Source of the DNA: Kaistia terrae
Lineage (GTDB): Bacteria > Pseudomonadota > Alphaproteobacteria > Rhizobiales > Kaistiaceae
Assembly: GCF_026344005.1 (NCBI RefSeq)
Contig: NZ_JAPKNH010000012.1
Coordinates: forward strand, 62,001 to 126,000
DNA: 64,000 bases
Reading direction: 5' to 3'
A model generated the notes under the pieces. The model saw nothing but the letters and a program-made list of their open reading frames with translations. It ran no database searches and had not been told where the DNA came from. Shown here in pieces: positions 61,758-64,000 of the stretch (positions are counted from its first letter, which is position 1; each line of letters opens with the position of its first letter). The position numbers were made by a program, and so were the translations under genes.

Positions 61758-63020
61758 TTGCCCAAGCTCACCAAGCGGACTGTCGAAGCTGCAATTCCAC
61801 GCGACCGCCAATTCACGATCTGGTGCAGCGACCTGGCTGGCTTCGGCGTATTCATTAATCCGACAGGAAAGCGAAGCTACTTCGTCGACTATCGGAACGA
61901 CGCCGGGCTAAGGCGTCGGATGACCATCGGCCAGCATGGCAAGATCACGACTGAGGAAGCCCGGAAGCTCGCCATCGCGACCCTTGGAAGCGCTGTGCGC
62001 GGAAACGACCCCGGCGGCGAGCGAGCTGAACGGCGGAAGGCCATAACGGTCAGTGAGTTGTGCACGCGCTATCTGGAGGGATCATATTCGGGTCTGGTTA
62101 CAGGGCGGCGCGGCACTCGGAAGAAGCCGTCGTCCCTGCTGATTGAAGCGGGTCGGATCGACAGGCACATCGTTCCCTTGCTTGGCCGTCGGCTGGTCAA
62201 TGAACTGGTTCCTGCCGATGTATACCGGTTCATGCGAGATGTGACCTCGGGCAAAACGGCTGTCGTCGCTGTTTCTGACAAAAAGCGGGGCAAGGTAGTC
62301 GTGACAGGCGGGGCGGGTACTGCCGCCCGGACCGTTGGGCTGCTTGGCGGCATTCTGTCCTATGCTGTATCGGAAGGCATAATCGAGACTAATCCCACGC
62401 GCGGCGTCAAGAAGCCTGCCGGGCAGCGACGCGAGCGCCGGCTGTCGCCGGATGACTACCGGGCTCTAGGCCAAGCCCTGCAAAGGGCTGATGGTGAGGC
62501 CGAGACACCGCAAGTAATCCAGGCGATATGGCTGCTGGCGCTGACGGGATGCCGAAGGGGAGAGATTGTCTCCCTGCGCTGGTCCGAGGTGGACAGTGAC
62601 GGGATGAGCCTTCGTCTTCAGGACAGCAAGACCGGGGCCTCAGTTCGACCGATCGGATCGCCGGTCATCAACCTGCTTTCGACGATAAAAAGAGATCCAC
62701 AATTATTGTTCGTTCTGCCCGCAGTCCGAGGCGACGGGCCATTCGGCGGCTTTCCGCGAGGTTGGGCTCGGATCATGGAGCGCGCGGGGCTCGAAGACGT
62801 CACACCGCACACGTTGCGTCACTCGTTTGCATCGGTTGCTGGCGATCTTGGCTTCGCTGAATCGACCATTGCTGCATTGATCGGCCACGCAGCGGGATCG
62901 GTTACTAGCCGCTACATCCATCGTCTTGATTCCGTGATGGTGGCCAGCGCCGACAAGGTCGCAAAGGCCGTGCTCGACCAAATGTCCGACAGTTCTTCTG
63001 GTTTTCCGCCGAAGCTCTAG
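61758..63020 (+). CDS. int: Tyrosine-type integrase of a second element
   Basis: A 420-residue P4-type integrase related to the one at 40596. It has the N-terminal arm-binding domain (FTIWCSDLAGFGVFINPTGK), a core-binding domain, and the catalytic residues Arg in LALTGCRRGE, HTLRHSFAS (His-x-x-Arg), and His and Tyr in LIGHAAGSVTSRYIHRLD. The start is TTG 61758 (protein PKLTKRTVEAA), as no ATG fits. It lies right of the second tRNA-Ala fragment and belongs to an element that extends beyond the window. Confidence 0.92.
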   Translation: MPKLTKRTVEAAIPRDRQFTIWCSDLAGFGVFINPTGKRSYFVDYRNDAGLRRRMTIGQHGKITTEEARKLAIATLGSAVRGNDPGGERAERRKAITVSELCTRYLEGSYSGLVTGRRGTRKKPSSLLIEAGRIDRHIVPLLGRRLVNELVPADVYRFMRDVTSGKTAVVAVSDKKRGKVVVTGGAGTAARTVGLLGGILSYAVSEGIIETNPTRGVKKPAGQRRERRLSPDDYRALGQALQRADGEAETPQVIQAIWLLALTGCRRGEIVSLRWSEVDSDGMSLRLQDSKTGASVRPIGSPVINLLSTIKRDPQLLFVLPAVRGDGPFGGFPRGWARIMERAGLEDVTPHTLRHSFASVAGDLGFAESTIAALIGHAAGSVTSRYIHRLDSVMVASADKVAKAVLDQMSDSSSGFPPKL

Positions 63021-63074
63021 ACAGTCCAGCCGTCCGGCCCTAGGGGAATTATTCTCCAGATGATCGGAAGCCCA

Positions 63075-64000
63075 ATGGCCAAAGCCAAAGATGATTTCAG
63101 CTACGAGCTTAGACCGCTCCCTCCGACCAAAACGGTTTCGCTGACGGACGCGTTGAGCTTAGCGCTGTACGGAGGTCTTCCGACACCTATTGATTCATCG
63201 ACTGGCTCCGAAGTCTACGGCATTGTTGGGGGTCCAATCGAACGAGATGGGCGTCATATATATTTTGTCAAACAAGACGGCATCTCCAGAGAACTGAGAG
63301 GGCCCAATTCTCTCGATGTCGCCAAGCCGGGAGCACTGATGTTCGGAATCCGGGCAGCAAGAGCGAAACAAGTCCCCAGCAAGACAGACAATGTCGGCAC
63401 CGACAGCGTCTCTGTCGAAATAGCCAACGAAGACCTCAACGACTTCAGTTTGACACCCGAAGACTGTGCGGAATTTGAATTACGATACGCCGACTTTGAG
63501 GAGCGCTTGTGTAATGCAGCCGCTTCAGGGGAGGTAAAGTTTTTCGGCATCAAGGTACAGGGCGCAATTGTTACGGATAGCTCCGACATAGAATTTGACC
63601 TTCTGGAAATCGAATCTCAGTACTTTTCGGCACATCGAGGCTTTGATGATAACATCATCGAAAGTTATTCTTATTGTTCGACCGAACTTCGTCCGGATAG
63701 GACCGAGGAGGACGAACAACTGCTATCTAGCTATTACAACGTTCATCTCCAAGCAAAGGGCTTCATTACCTTCATTAAGCGCGAATACCCCGCTATCCTC
63801 GATCTTAAGTTGCAGCAGCGCCTAATGGCCGTTGCTGAGAAGGAGCGGCTAGCGGAAAAGCTCGCAGCCAAGCTGATCGAAGCATTGCGAGATGAAAAAC
63901 GGATCACCCGGGAAGCGGCGCTGACGATTGTCGGCTGTCCAAGTGTCAAGACACTTCGGTTTATCGAGATATGGGGCCGTGCTCATGCTCTAGCGAAAAT
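63075..64000 (+). CDS. Hypothetical protein of the second element (partial)
   Basis: An open frame runs from ATG 63075 (or ATG 63060) to the right edge without a stop: at least 308 residues. It includes VSLTDALSLALYGGLPTPID, HIYFVKQDGISRELRGPNSL, EDCAEFELRYADFEERLCNA and a charged helical part QQRLMAVAEKERLAEKLAAK. The last part (TREAALTIVGCPSVKTLRFI) may be a helix-turn-helix. The GC content is lower than in the chromosome. I do not recognise the family; the gene directly follows the integrase and is likely element cargo. Confidence 0.6.
   Translation, partial: MAKAKDDFSYELRPLPPTKTVSLTDALSLALYGGLPTPIDSSTGSEVYGIVGGPIERDGRHIYFVKQDGISRELRGPNSLDVAKPGALMFGIRAARAKQVPSKTDNVGTDSVSVEIANEDLNDFSLTPEDCAEFELRYADFEERLCNAAASGEVKFFGIKVQGAIVTDSSDIEFDLLEIESQYFSAHRGFDDNIIESYSYCSTELRPDRTEEDEQLLSSYYNVHLQAKGFITFIKREYPAILDLKLQQRLMAVAEKERLAEKLAAKLIEALRDEKRITREAALTIVGCPSVKTLRFIEIWGRAHALAK

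Overview
The window is 64 kb of high-GC DNA whose gene families (urease UreD with a urea transporter, AMT ammonium carrier, LacI-controlled sugar ABC importer, CtlX and ornithine cyclodeaminase, tandem DUF1254 proteins, DUF6152/DUF6644 pair) point to an alphaproteobacterium, most likely of the order Hyphomicrobiales (Rhizobiales). The placement rests on family content and composition only; no 16S rRNA or complete tRNA gene is present.

Left part (1-40.3 kb), mostly chromosomal metabolism. 1-5.8 kb is a nitrogen block: the 3' end of ureD, a urea transporter, an ammonium transporter, an ion-transporter-superfamily permease and an AspT-type amino-acid exchanger. 6.0-16.6 kb is a carbohydrate locus: a GH88 unsaturated glucuronyl hydrolase, an enoyl-CoA hydratase, a LacI regulator, a complete sugar ABC importer, an alpha/beta hydrolase and a CaiB/BaiF CoA-transferase. 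GAAAnCGnTTTC palindromes at three promoters suggest one LacI regulon. It is followed by juxtaposed aldose-1-epimerase and SDR fragments. 17.8-25.1 kb is a citrulline/ornithine/guanidino-compound catabolic locus: ornithine cyclodeaminase, CtlX, an Lrp regulator, a ureohydrolase, a polar amino-acid ABC importer and an XRE-cupin regulator. The ureohydrolase would make urea and the other two enzymes release ammonia, matching the urea and ammonium genes at the left edge. 25.8-37.8 kb holds mostly periplasmic or redox proteins (cyclophilin-like, aldo/keto reductase with LysR, carboxymuconolactone decarboxylase, cupin, sugar dehydrogenase, two DUF1254 proteins, SMI1/KNR4, AraC), with disrupted DUF6152, DUF6644 and dihydroxyacetone kinase genes among them. 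37.8-40.2 kb is a small cassette of ParB-like protein, zinc-binding protein and a damaged serine recombinase.

Right part (40.4-64 kb), tandem integrated elements. Two 47-bp direct repeats of a tRNA-Ala 3' end (40378-40424 and 61530-61576; 45 of 47 bases equal) each lie just upstream of a tyrosine integrase gene. They enclose one 21-kb island, and a second island starts at 61.5 kb and runs out of the window; orientation predicts that the intact tRNA-Ala gene lies beyond the right edge. The first island carries an integrase, a papain-like protease with DUF3768, a compact tyrosine recombinase, a decayed copy of the GH88 gene from 6-7 kb, a two-gene Cys-rich protein/membrane hydrolase unit, a type III CBASS anti-phage operon, an XRE-ImmA regulator with a PIN protein, a degenerate IS21-family element, and an AlpA/Rep-like/DUF927 replication module with iteron-like repeats.

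The most notable system is the CBASS operon at 48.4-52.4 kb: CdnC-like nucleotidyltransferase, HORMA protein, TRIP13-like ATPase, an effector that appears to fuse a SLOG domain to a nucleoside-deoxyribosyltransferase/TIR-like domain, and a DEDDh exonuclease. Its divergent neighbour looks like a one-polypeptide version of the CapH-CapP regulator/protease pair. The effector architecture and the fused regulator are the parts I consider least described.
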